In this document: piece after piece, positions 16,063 to 22,288 of the stretch
Position numbering within the stretch: position 1 is the first letter of the stretch
Layout: every line of letters starts with the position of its first letter
IMG/VR virus record: IMGVR_UViG_3300037517_000296
Span: 1 to 31,684 of that record
From: a virus
Length of the DNA: 31,684 bases
Strand: one strand, 5' to 3'
The notes under the pieces: generated by a model
The model's input: the letters and a program-made list of their open reading frames with translations, nothing else
What the model was told of the DNA's origin: nothing
Database searches by the model: none
Position numbers and translations under genes: made by a program

Positions 16063-17487
16063 TTATCCTCCTGGGTCAAATCCAGCCATGACGGGATCGT
16101 GGGATACCATCATTTCTTGAAGTGACTTCCAAGTTGGACGCTCTATCTGAAATGTCAAGTCAAGACCGACATTTGTGCTACTGAGGCACAAGGCCAGCGC
16201 GTCAGCCCTATCGGGTGAGGCTATGCCTCTGGCACGCATTGAGTCCTTAGACTCCACGCCTAGTTTGCCCTTGCTGTTGGTGATTGTACGCCTGCAGGTC
16301 AACTGCGCTGTCAAGTCCTCATCCTCTGGCAGTATGATCTCAGCATCCTCAATCTTCTTTGCCATCCCATACCACATCTCAGCCGATCTGTTGGTATAGG
16401 CGTTGTTGTCGTAGGCCGTAGCCCCAAAGTTCACGCGATTGACTACCCAGCCAGACTCAGCCAAGGCATCGCACATAACCATCCCCATGCCACTTGCGTC
16501 AGCGTAGATATTGTTGGCTTCCAGCCCAGCCTTCTTAAACTCGACTATAAACCTGCCTACGGCTGCCATCGTGTCTTTCTCACGCCAAGCGATCATAGGC
16601 AGGATCTTGTTGCCATCGCTTATGCAGATCACGTTCTGATCGCCGCCCGCTGCAAAGTCCACGCCTGCTATGCGTACACCTGGTCTGAATCGTGGTGGTG
16701 TGTTGTAGCAGTTCTGTAGCTGGGTGAGGCTGATAACTAGGCTTTCCAGTCCTATGTCAACAAACTCGCCGTAGATCATGGATCGGGTCAGAGGGTGCTT
16801 CTCGCCGTAACGCTGGACTACCTCATCAATCTGAGTCTGCGTGATGTGCGGACAGTCAAACGCTGTGACTGCGTGCTTCTGCCACATATTTGCTTCCTTG
16901 GTAAACGCACGATAGAACGCACCGCTAGTCCCTCCAGGGCTGGATGCGATTAGCAAGCGGGTTGGTTGACATCGGCTGATGGCCTCGAACAACGGGTCGG
17001 CTACGGTCTTGGCTTCGTCCACCACCATCAGCAACGGATGGTATTCGTGGTCCTCTGCGTGCCAGCCTTCAGCACGCCCAGGATCAGTCGCTGAGTAGCC
17101 TATAATGCGTGATGTGTTGCCGTTGGGGTGGAGGTAGCGAATCTCGCCAGATGTGACCTCCCAAGCACCACCAAGCTTGGCAATGTGATTGCGCAGGCTA
17201 GGCCAGAGTTGGCTTTCGACTTGGCGGAAAACGCCTGCCGTAGTTACGGCGATTGATCGCGGGTAAACGAGCGCGTGCCATATCAAAATAGCCGAAATGA
17301 CGGTGCTTGTCTTGCCAGAGCCGTTGGCTGCACGCAGGGCTACGCGACAGTCTCTAGGCTCTAAATCACGTAATACCTTCCTTTGCCAATCATAAAGATT
17401 GATGCCCAATACATTAGATGCGAATGCAGAGGGTTTAGAGAGGTCTTCGAGTATCTCTTCTTGACTACGCTTGGGAGGTTTTGGCAT
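16063..17487 (-). CDS. terL: Terminase large subunit (packaging ATPase/nuclease)
   Basis: 474 aa. The ATPase domain has Walker A ANGSGKT at residues 54-60, Walker B LLMVVDE at 152-158 and the coupling motif SSPGG at 182-186. The RNase H-like nuclease has Asp277 in GVDFAAGGD, Asp330 in YADASGMG, and Asp426/Asp429 in SPDRADAL. All key residues are present, so it should be active. It cuts concatemeric DNA and pumps it through the portal. It follows the small terminase gene by 61 bases and is followed immediately by the holin-like gene. Confidence 0.95.
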   Translation of the reverse strand: MPKPPKRSQEEILEDLSKPSAFASNVLGINLYDWQRKVLRDLEPRDCRVALRAANGSGKTSTVISAILIWHALVYPRSIAVTTAGVFRQVESQLWPSLRNHIAKLGGAWEVTSGEIRYLHPNGNTSRIIGYSATDPGRAEGWHAEDHEYHPLLMVVDEAKTVADPLFEAISRCQPTRLLIASSPGGTSGAFYRAFTKEANMWQKHAVTAFDCPHITQTQIDEVVQRYGEKHPLTRSMIYGEFVDIGLESLVISLTQLQNCYNTPPRFRPGVRIAGVDFAAGGDQNVICISDGNKILPMIAWREKDTMAAVGRFIVEFKKAGLEANNIYADASGMGMVMCDALAESGWVVNRVNFGATAYDNNAYTNRSAEMWYGMAKKIEDAEIILPEDEDLTAQLTCRRTITNSKGKLGVESKDSMRARGIASPDRADALALCLSSTNVGLDLTFQIERPTWKSLQEMMVSHDPVMAGFDPGG

Positions 17488-17548
17488 TGGTGATGTTTAA
17501 GACCTCTTTTTGTTTTGAGCCAGAATAATTTGGGGGGGTTTATGCGTA

Positions 17549-18220
17549 TTAAATGGGGGCTGGGGGGTTGGCGGGTGGCGTGGTGGTGGGCGGATACTTG
17601 GCTAGTGACTCGGCTCTAGGCTTGCGTAGTTTCATTCGCTTGTGACGAGGCTTAGGCAAAGTTTGCTTATGTGGTGAGATAATTGGCTTTGAAATTTCGG
17701 CACAAGTGCTTGTAGTATCAATGGCATCACCAGCAGAAGTCGCACAATAAAATATTGTATCAACTTTGTTTTTGGGTGGTTCTATATTGATAACTTCCGC
17801 TTTCTTCTCCTTCTTTCTGCCCGCGATGCCAGCGAGAAGTGAGGCCAAGTTTCCGCTGATGCCGTGCGTAACATCCTGGCTAACTTGCAGTCGGGCAGAG
17901 GGTTGCGCATATCCGTACACTCGTTCGCTCATCCACGCTTTAGCTTGCCACGATTTCTGACCAGCCAGTTCTATGTCTCGCAGTAAGGAAAGCTCGTGCT
18001 TTTTTCTGGCGGACTCTACACGCTTAGCGAAATCTGGCTTTCTACTCGCCCACGTTTTGATTGTGGAAGGATTGACGCCAACTAACGCACCAGCCTTTTC
18101 TAAAGTAAATCCAGACCCGCACGCCGATATGATTTCCTCGGCCAATTCTTTGGTAAATATCTCTCGCCCATTCTTAGCCTTTTCGATAGGTGCGGTGGAG
18201 TCCGCTGCCGATTCATCCAT
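17549..18220 (-). CDS. terS: Terminase small subunit
   Basis: 223 aa. Residues about 20-65 form a helix-turn-helix (FTLEKAGALVGVNPSTIKTW), followed by RKKHELSLLRDIELAGQKSW and RVYGYAQPS, typical of terminase small subunits that bind the packaging site. The C-terminal 80 residues are basic and Pro-rich, ending in a Pro/Thr run, and may interact with TerL. It is the first gene of the minus-strand late block, divergent from the plus-strand island. Confidence 0.85.
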   Translation of the reverse strand: MDESAADSTAPIEKAKNGREIFTKELAEEIISACGSGFTLEKAGALVGVNPSTIKTWASRKPDFAKRVESARKKHELSLLRDIELAGQKSWQAKAWMSERVYGYAQPSARLQVSQDVTHGISGNLASLLAGIAGRKKEKKAEVINIEPPKNKVDTIFYCATSAGDAIDTTSTCAEISKPIISPHKQTLPKPRHKRMKLRKPRAESLAKYPPTTTPPANPPAPI

Positions 18221-18257
18221 CCGCTAAAATTACCATATTCCAGGCAGAAAAAAAGTG

Positions 18258-18286
18258 TTGACCTAATAGACAAGCCGATATAGTAT
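18258..18286 (+). promoter_or_regulatory. Sigma70-like promoter for the plus-strand island
   Basis: TTGACC at 18258-18263 is a good -35 box. TAGTAT at 18281-18286 with a 17-base spacer, or TATAGT at 18279-18284 with 15, can serve as -10. It follows an A-tract and points at the gene starting at 18354. The 18221-18353 gap otherwise holds only a weak hairpin (TATCG/CGATA) and no clear opposing promoter. Confidence 0.6.
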
Positions 18287-18353
18287 GCATCTTATCGAGG
18301 GAGATCCGATAGGAACTTCCGAGATAAAAACAAAATAAAGGAAGCCAAGCACA

Positions 18354-18755
18354 ATGAACAAAATCAAAACACCAGACGATTGCGGAGACAATAAAGTTAT
18401 ATTCCGATATGATGATCCCATCTATTATATCGGATATTATGCTGGGCAAACTTGGAACGGCTGGGACTGCGTCCGAGTCGATAAAGCCACATTCGATCAG
18501 TTAAGGAAAATATGTGAGGAGCAAGGAGGAGATGTGGAGGATTACGACAATGCGGAGGCAGACGAATTTGGTTTGTATTCTCTCGACGGACATTGTACGC
18601 ACGTTTGCGGGTTTACTCATAAAGGAATCTTTGTGACTAATCCTTTTCAATCTGACTGCGGAAGATTCGAAGCAGATCCAGAAAAGGATTATGGATTGAA
18701 CCACGAGGAATTAGTTGAGATATTTGGGGAGAATTACAAAGTGTTAAAAAACTAG
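18354..18755 (+). CDS. Unknown acidic early protein
   Basis: 133 aa, strongly acidic (many Asp and Glu, for example GGDVEDYDNAEADEFG), with four Cys (residues 10, 39, 54, 81 region) and a CTHVCGFTHKG segment that could bind a metal. It is not recognised. AAAGGA lies 11-13 bases upstream within a leader shared with other genes of the island. First-gene position behind a strong promoter suggests early expression, perhaps against host functions. DNA mimicry is possible for an acidic protein but nothing proves it. Confidence 0.75.
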   Translation: MNKIKTPDDCGDNKVIFRYDDPIYYIGYYAGQTWNGWDCVRVDKATFDQLRKICEEQGGDVEDYDNAEADEFGLYSLDGHCTHVCGFTHKGIFVTNPFQSDCGRFEADPEKDYGLNHEELVEIFGENYKVLKN

Positions 18756-18761
18756 GCGATC

Positions 18762-18800
18762 AGACCCCGAACACATTTGCAAGAGTGTGTTTCGGTCTGG
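18762..18800 (+). promoter_or_regulatory. Hairpin after the first early gene
   Basis: Arms 18762-18776 and 18787-18800 pair as CAGACC/GGTCTG, GAA/TTC and CACA/TGTG, with two small bulges and a 10-base loop. There is no U-tract after it, so it is not a classic terminator. It may protect or process the mRNA. Confidence 0.5.
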
Positions 18801-18848
18801 CCGATAGGCTGGAACAAAAGAAACCAAAAAGAAAGGACACATAGAACA

Positions 18849-19073
18849 ATGAGTGCATTATACGGAACGATTCAAGGAGCGAAGGGTATGGCAACACGAT
18901 GTGGGCATCGTGAATTGGTGACCCACTCTGCTTGCTGGAATGGAGCAGTAAAGGTTGCCTTGCAACACGACAAGAAAACCAATTCGACATCATATCGTGT
19001 CGAGCTAGTGCCTTGGCACGGAACTGGTGAAAACAAATTGCTGGCAGAGGGAGTAATGGAGAAGCAATCGTGA
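18849..19073 (+). CDS. Small conserved phage protein
   Basis: 74 aa from ATG 18849, chosen because the shared leader AAAGGACACA lies upstream and a longer N-terminus is improbable. The opening MSALYGTIQGAKGMATRCG and the central WNGAVKVALQHD resemble a family of about 70-80 residue beta proteins widespread in phages and plasmids of Gram-negative bacteria; function is unknown. Its stop codon lies in the loop of a perfect 10-bp hairpin. Confidence 0.75.
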   Translation: MSALYGTIQGAKGMATRCGHRELVTHSACWNGAVKVALQHDKKTNSTSYRVELVPWHGTGENKLLAEGVMEKQS

Positions 19074-19086
19074 TATGCTTCTCCAT
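19056..19086 (+). promoter_or_regulatory. Perfect 10-bp hairpin over a stop codon
   Basis: ATGGAGAAGC (19056-19065) pairs exactly with GCTTCTCCAT (19077-19086) around an 11-base loop containing the TGA of the preceding gene. There is no U-tract. It could pause the ribosome, block exonucleases or be an RNase III-type processing site. Confidence 0.6.
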
Positions 19087-19200
19087 CTACTCACGAAATG
19101 GCTCATTCGTCTGCCGTTTTATGGAACGCAGCCGAGCCGAAATGTGGAGGAAGTTCCACGGCATCCAAGATTATGTAGTGAGAAAGGAGGTGTGGAATGA
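19075..19200 (+). CDS. Possible 41-aa ORF, doubtful
   Basis: An ATG at 19075 opens 41 codons (MLLHLLTKWLIRLPFYGTQ then a polar tail) ending in ATGA overlap with the next small gene. The hydrophobic start and the coupling favour a real gene. Against it, the ATG is buried in the hairpin and lacks a good ribosome-binding site. It may be leader sequence only. Confidence 0.25.
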   Translation: MLLHLLTKWLIRLPFYGTQPSRNVEEVPRHPRLCSEKGGVE

Positions 19201-19280
19201 TTAAGGCATACACCATTTTGATGTTTGGGATCTTGTTAGGCTTGAGCCTAGCAAGCTGGATTGAGTTGGTTTGGAAATAG
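19197..19280 (+). CDS. 27-aa single-helix membrane protein
   Basis: Residues 4-22 (AYTILMFGILLGLSLASWI) form one membrane helix, flanked by Lys at both ends. AAAGGAGG at about 19184-19191 is a near-perfect ribosome-binding site and is the best evidence the gene is expressed. It is too short for family assignment; possibly an inner-membrane micro-protein acting on host functions. Confidence 0.6.
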   Translation: MIKAYTILMFGILLGLSLASWIELVWK

Positions 19281-19284
19281 TTTT

Positions 19285-19310
19285 CCCTCGTCCATCCTCT
19301 TAACCGAGGG
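19285..19310 (+). promoter_or_regulatory. Hairpin after the 27-aa gene
   Basis: CCCTCG at 19285-19290 pairs with CGAGGG at 19305-19310 around a 14-base loop, starting 5 bases after the stop codon. An adjacent alternative pairing (CCTCT with AGAGG) could extend it. There is no clear U-tract. Confidence 0.45.
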
Positions 19311-19371
19311 TGGGAGAGGTCAAACTCGATAGAGATGGCCTAACAAACAGAAAAGAAAGGACACACGCACA

Positions 19372-19698
19372 ATGAGCAAAAACTATTGGGAGTCACACAA
19401 CATCGGAAAACAAGTTGGAGAGTATGCAGACAAGTTAAACCTTGAATGCATAGCAACTGGTGGAAGTTGCGACTTCATCGTCAAGCGTTTCTATAATGAA
19501 ATGGTTGCAGTTTTGGTTTCAGAGTTTTGCGAGTGTCCAGAGACTCTGAACGAAGTTGCTTGGGTATCAATTAAACTCAATTCATCTTGGGTTGAGTCTG
19601 TGGAGTTAAAGTTCGAGTCAGCTAGGAAGGCGATGCAGTTTATGGCAAGCCTCAAGGATGCTACATCGGTAAATATAGGGGAACTTGTAGCCAGCTAG
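19372..19698 (+). CDS. Unknown early protein
   Basis: 108 aa, mixed alpha/beta (CDFIVKRFYNEMVAVLVSEF, then VAWVSIKLNSSWVESVELKF), with four Cys in the first half and no recognised family. It has the same leader as the 18849 gene (AAAGGACACA, then ACAATGAG). It ends 2 bases before a strong hairpin. The shared leader suggests co-regulation with the other island genes. Confidence 0.72.
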   Translation: MSKNYWESHNIGKQVGEYADKLNLECIATGGSCDFIVKRFYNEMVAVLVSEFCECPETLNEVAWVSIKLNSSWVESVELKFESARKAMQFMASLKDATSVNIGELVAS

Positions 19699-19700
19699 TC

Positions 19701-19737
19701 CCTCCTCGATCCACCTTGTAGCGGAGGTGGACGGAGG
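19701..19737 (+). promoter_or_regulatory. Strong hairpin after the 108-aa gene
   Basis: CCTCC (19701-19705) pairs with GGAGG (19733-19737), and TCCACCT (19710-19716) pairs with AGGTGGA (19725-19731), leaving an 8-base loop and a small asymmetric internal loop. TTTT occurs a few bases later (19743-19746), so weak termination is possible. Confidence 0.55.
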
Positions 19738-19768
19738 ATGGATTTTGGCTCTCGCCAGGGCATCCTAT

Positions 19769-19784
19769 AAACGGCAGCGCAGCC
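19769..19784 (+). repeat. Left copy of AAACGGCAGCGCAGCC repeat
   Basis: This 16-base word recurs with small changes at 20142, 20162 and 20212, bracketing the last two plus-strand genes. It is flanked on both sides by CCTATAA, a word seen again at 20196-20202. Confidence 0.55.
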
Positions 19785-19796
19785 TATAAGGAGAAT

Positions 19797-20003
19797 ATGA
19801 AAACTAAAAAAAGAATTAGCAAAAGAATAAAAAGGATAGGATGCTTTGAATATGGTTATATCAGAAAGCCATCCGAAATGTTGGGAACGATGTATCCGCA
19901 CCGCCCGCATTGGTGGATTCAGCATCTTGGCAATGGATTGGATGCAATATACAAAACCAAGCGGGAATGTTTTGAGTGGATGAAATTATGGGATTTAAGA
20001 TGA
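19797..20003 (+). CDS. Small basic early protein
   Basis: 68 aa. A very basic start (KTKKRISKRIKRIG) is followed by an aromatic segment with HRPHWWIQHLGNGLDAIY. AAGGAG 5 bases before ATG is a strong site. It was not recognised; a nucleic-acid-binding role fits the charge. Its stop shares ATGA with the next gene. Both lie between copies of a short repeat. Confidence 0.7.
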   Translation: MKTKKRISKRIKRIGCFEYGYIRKPSEMLGTMYPHRPHWWIQHLGNGLDAIYKTKRECFEWMKLWDLR

Positions 20004-20170
20004 CTGAAGACGAAATTATCAAAGCCTACCTTTCGCGCTTGGGGCGTAAAGGCGGGAGCGTCAAGGGTCCGCAGAAGGTGCGACCTAAAGAACACTATCA
20101 GAAGGCGGTGGGTATCCGTTGGGCTAAGTATCGGGAGCGTCAAACGGAAGCGCAGACACCCAAACGGTAG
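20000..20170 (+). CDS. Small basic early protein
   Basis: 56 aa from ATG 20000, selected over upstream in-frame ATGs because it forms the ATGA overlap. The core AYLSRLGRKGGSVKGPQKVR resembles the small Ser/Gly/Arg motif R-x-GG-x-x-KGxxK found in short phage and plasmid proteins of unknown function. The 3' end of the gene is built partly from the local repeats. Confidence 0.65.
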   Translation: MTEDEIIKAYLSRLGRKGGSVKGPQKVRPKEHYQKAVGIRWAKYRERQTEAQTPKR

Positions 20171-20226
20171 CGTAGCCTTTCGCGGGAGCGTTAGCCCTAT
20201 AAGGGTGCTGCAAACGGCAGCCTAGC
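20053..20226 (+). repeat. Cluster of short repeats at the convergent junction
   Basis: AAACGG(C/T/A)AGC words lie at 20142, 20162 and 20212, and CGGGAGCGT words at 20053, 20132 and 20183. Between them AGCCCTATAAGGGTGCT (20193-20209) can form a small bulged hairpin. The cluster occupies the end of the plus-strand genes and the 51 bases before the minus-strand stop at 20222. It could act as bidirectional terminator, recombination site or protein-binding array; the sequence does not decide. Confidence 0.5.
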
Positions 20227-20386
20227 GACCAATACGGCAACAGCAGGCTCGGTTTCCTAGCTCCTCAACCCTAAATTTGACTACTGGAAGGTCTCGTGCA
20301 TCACCTTTCGCGCGAAGACGCTTAAAAACGGCATTTCTGCTCAATTTTGAGGCATCCTGACGTGTTTTTTTGGCTACTTTTGGCAT
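20222..20386 (-). CDS. Small basic protein with Cys cluster
   Basis: 54 aa from ATG 20386, one base after the upstream stop. The N-terminal half is basic (KVAKKTRQDASKLSRNAVFKRL), the end has CCC. It is not recognised, and no strong ribosome-binding site is present, so translation probably depends on coupling to the gene before it. Confidence 0.45.
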   Translation of the reverse strand: MPKVAKKTRQDASKLSRNAVFKRLRAKGDARDLPVVKFRVEELGNRACCCRIGR

Positions 20387-20387
20387 A

Positions 20388-20624
20388 TTACCAGTTTTTG
20401 CATGACCACGCACGGGCTGTTAGCTTGCTGGGAGGGTTGCTGTCACACTTATGCCTAGCCCTAAAGCTACGCCTGCGCTCTGGATTGCTCTTCTTGATGG
20501 TCATCTTGGGGTCACCATAGCGGATAACCTTGCTTTGCCCATCCTTACACGCTCGGACTACGAATTTACGCGCCTCTCCAGGTGTACGCCTGGGGCTGTT
20601 GCAAGGCAGTTCTCTAGGATTCAT
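20388..20624 (-). CDS. Small conserved phage protein, possible zinc binder
   Basis: 78 aa from the second of two adjacent ATGs (GAGGT spaced 6 bases). The core KFVVRACKDGQSKVIRYGD then KKSNPERRRSFRARHKCDSN and RAWSCKNW belongs, by memory, to a short family widespread in phages of aquatic bacteria. Conserved His-Cys and late Cys may bind zinc. It often lies near packaging or head genes; its function is unknown. Confidence 0.7.
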   Translation of the reverse strand: MNPRELPCNSPRRTPGEARKFVVRACKDGQSKVIRYGDPKMTIKKSNPERRRSFRARHKCDSNPPSKLTARAWSCKNW

Positions 20625-20895
20625 CATCTACCTCGTCGGTATCCCAAACCTCAGGGCAAGCATCGTGGAGCGATTGTAGTGCCTTCTGGTGACTCTCAAA
20701 GAAGCCTGACAGCCTCTTGACCTGCTCGGTAAGGCTGTTCCATTGCACCTCAAAGACCTCATAGGAGCAGTTGGCATTCATATCGTCCACCAACTGGCCT
20801 AGCAAACGTAGGACGCCATGCAACTGTGCATTCTCACGTTGAAGCAGGGCAATGAACTTGTGCGCTACCTTCAACTGCTCTCTATCTTGGTTCAA
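20614..20895 (-). CDS. Coiled-coil protein, TTG start
   Basis: 93 aa. TTG at 20895 with AGAAGG about 7 bases upstream is the best start, since the next Met is at residue 39. The sequence is helical throughout (LLQRENAQLHGVLRLLGQLV; VKRLSGFFESHQKALQSLHD) with an acidic end (DTDEVDDES). It is probably a small oligomeric or adaptor protein, not recognised. It overlaps both neighbours. Confidence 0.6.
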   Translation of the reverse strand: MNQDREQLKVAHKFIALLQRENAQLHGVLRLLGQLVDDMNANCSYEVFEVQWNSLTEQVKRLSGFFESHQKALQSLHDACPEVWDTDEVDDES

Positions 20896-21025
20896 ACCCG
20901 CCCTTCTTGGCTTTCATCATGCGCCACACCTTGGGGCTGATGGTGCTTTTAGATTTAGGACGGCTAGTGCCAGCCTTGCGGCGGGCGTTAATGTTGGCGT
21001 ACAAACCAGGCTTACTCTTGTTCAT
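20882..21025 (-). CDS. Small basic conserved phage protein
   Basis: 47 aa, missed by simple length filters. The opening KPGLYANINARRKAGTSRPK resembles a short family of basic phage proteins beginning (K)LYxNIxAKRKR. Basic throughout, it probably binds nucleic acid or is a head-associated protein. It is the first gene of this minus-strand group, downstream of a possible promoter near 21220-21249. Confidence 0.6.
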   Translation of the reverse strand: MNKSKPGLYANINARRKAGTSRPKSKSTISPKVWRMMKAKKGGFEPR

Positions 21026-21092
21026 TTCACGATTGTACCACACCCACCACCTAATAACCAACTTCGTTCCTTGGCAGGTGTGAACGTGTGCG

Positions 21093-21120
21093 AGCCAGCC
21101 CAGCCCAGCCCAGCCAGCCC
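21093..21120. repeat. Short tandem GCCCA repeat
   Basis: Five consecutive (A)GCC(C) units, mostly 5 bases long, lie in the non-coding stretch before the small-protein group. Slippage is likely; no function is evident. Confidence 0.6.
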
Positions 21121-21139
21121 TGTTTGTTCATTTAGGAGA

Positions 21140-21157
21140 ACGCTACGGAAATAGCGT
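21140..21157. promoter_or_regulatory. Small hairpin
   Basis: ACGCTA at 21140-21145 pairs with TAGCGT at 21152-21157 around a 6-base loop. It is followed by another GTAGCGTAG-like repeat and lies 6 bases before a larger inverted repeat. Confidence 0.45.
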
Positions 21158-21162
21158 AGCGT

Positions 21163-21200
21163 AGTAGGGACAGGACGGACTAAGGAGTCCTGTTCCTACT
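21163..21200. terminator. 14-bp inverted repeat, possible terminator or cruciform
   Basis: The arm at 21163-21176 pairs with 21187-21200 with a single G-T wobble and a 10-base loop (itself able to form GGACT/AGTCC). On the plus strand it runs into TTTT (21200-21203), giving a terminator-like shape, though no plus-strand gene precedes it closely. On the minus strand it lies about 75 bases beyond the helicase stop and could terminate the long operon without a U-tract. Confidence 0.5.
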
Positions 21201-21217
21201 TTTCCTTCGCGAATTAT

Positions 21218-21235
21218 TCCTTATATATATAAGGA
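21218..21235. promoter_or_regulatory. 18-bp perfect palindrome, possible operator
   Basis: TCCTTATATATATAAGGA reads the same on both strands. It overlaps the proposed minus-strand -10 box. A perfect dyad over a -10 is typical of repressor sites; AT-rich dyads also occur at origins. Confidence 0.55.
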
Positions 21236-21249
21236 GTCTGACTGCTCAA
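21220..21249 (-). promoter_or_regulatory. Possible sigma70 promoter for the 21025-20222 group
   Basis: On the minus strand TTGAGC (21244-21249) lies 18 bases from TATAAG (21220-21225), or 16 from TATATA. It points to the small-gene group beginning at 21025, giving a leader of about 190 bases with the two hairpins in it. Confidence 0.4.
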
Positions 21250-21274
21250 GGAATGATAGTGTTTTGAAAGTGGA

Positions 21275-22288
21275 TTAGAAAGTGGTCTGATTGGCAATAT
21301 ACAAGCCACTGTCAGACAATATCTTGTTAGCTTTATGGAGGCGTTTAAGATAGCGATAAAAGGTACTTTCGGATACTTCCAACTTTTCGATGATATGGCG
21401 GCATAAATCACCCGCTTGCCACTGCTTGCTACCCATCTCGGTTAAGAACCTTTTATCGTCAACAGCCTTGTGTGCGCCTGGCTTCTTTAGCTTGTCGGGA
21501 TTGAGTGCAAAGTTGGCTTGGAACAGCGGGTAATGCCACTGAACGACAAAGCTATCTACTGGCGGAAAGTTACGCAATGTGATGTCACAAGTGTAAGTCT
21601 TCTCATCCTCCTCGTGGGCAGTCAGAACGACCAAGGTATCTGGATTACGGGCGAACACGCCCGACCCACTGAAGCGGTCAATCGACTCCGCACCCGACTT
21701 GTTACCCTTGCTGAAGTGGTGTGACAGAATGATCGAAAGATTGTGGCGTGTCGCTAGGTACTCAAACTCATTCATCAGACTCGACATATCGCCAGCACTG
21801 TTCTCATCTCTCTCACCCATCAGCATATAGTTTGGGTCAAGGATAATCGCTTGGTAGCCCTTGCCTTCGATTTGCTTCTCAATCATAGGACGGATGAGAG
21901 TCAAGTCGGCAGCGTGGCCTCGTAGCGTCCACACATCAAAGTCATCGGCTTTGTCTTCTAGTCCTTTGGCTTTGATAACATCGGCTAACCGATTGCGGAA
22001 CGACCACTCTTGGATCTCAAAGTTAATGAACAACACCCGCGACATCTTGCACTGTTGCCCCCACCAAGGCACGCCAGCGTGTAACGAAAGGGCTAGGTCA
22101 ATTAGACTCCAACTCTTAAACGCCTTGCTACCTCCACCCAGCAACATCTTCCCGCCTCTGTGCAGCATTCCCTCAATTAACGTCTCTGGTGCGGGTAAGT
22201 CTTCCTTAACAAGTTGTGCATAAGATTTGATTGGCGGCCACTCGTCCGTCTTCGGTTTGATACCTAGTGCTACTGCTGGCTCTATCAT
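21275..22288 (-). CDS. RepA-like RecA-fold helicase/ATPase
   Basis: 337 aa from ATG 22288. AAAGGAGG upstream and the ATGA overlap with the primase stop decide the start. Walker A is GGGSKAFKS at residues 51-59, Walker B is AIILDPNY at 147-154, and a sensor-like motif IILSHHFSKG lies at 187-195. This is the pattern of AAA_25/RepA hexameric helicases. The last 70 residues look like a winged-helix (CRHIIEKLEVSESTFYRYLK). It probably unwinds DNA at the fork with the adjacent primase. Confidence 0.82.
   Translation of the reverse strand: MIEPAVALGIKPKTDEWPPIKSYAQLVKEDLPAPETLIEGMLHRGGKMLLGGGSKAFKSWSLIDLALSLHAGVPWWGQQCKMSRVLFINFEIQEWSFRNRLADVIKAKGLEDKADDFDVWTLRGHAADLTLIRPMIEKQIEGKGYQAIILDPNYMLMGERDENSAGDMSSLMNEFEYLATRHNLSIILSHHFSKGNKSGAESIDRFSGSGVFARNPDTLVVLTAHEEDEKTYTCDITLRNFPPVDSFVVQWHYPLFQANFALNPDKLKKPGAHKAVDDKRFLTEMGSKQWQAGDLCRHIIEKLEVSESTFYRYLKRLHKANKILSDSGLYIANQTTF

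Noticed and set aside
18221-18353. Search for tRNA gene or minus-strand promoter in the divergent gap
   Set aside because: No cloverleaf or CCA-like end is present, and no convincing minus-strand -35/-10 pair with correct spacing was found.
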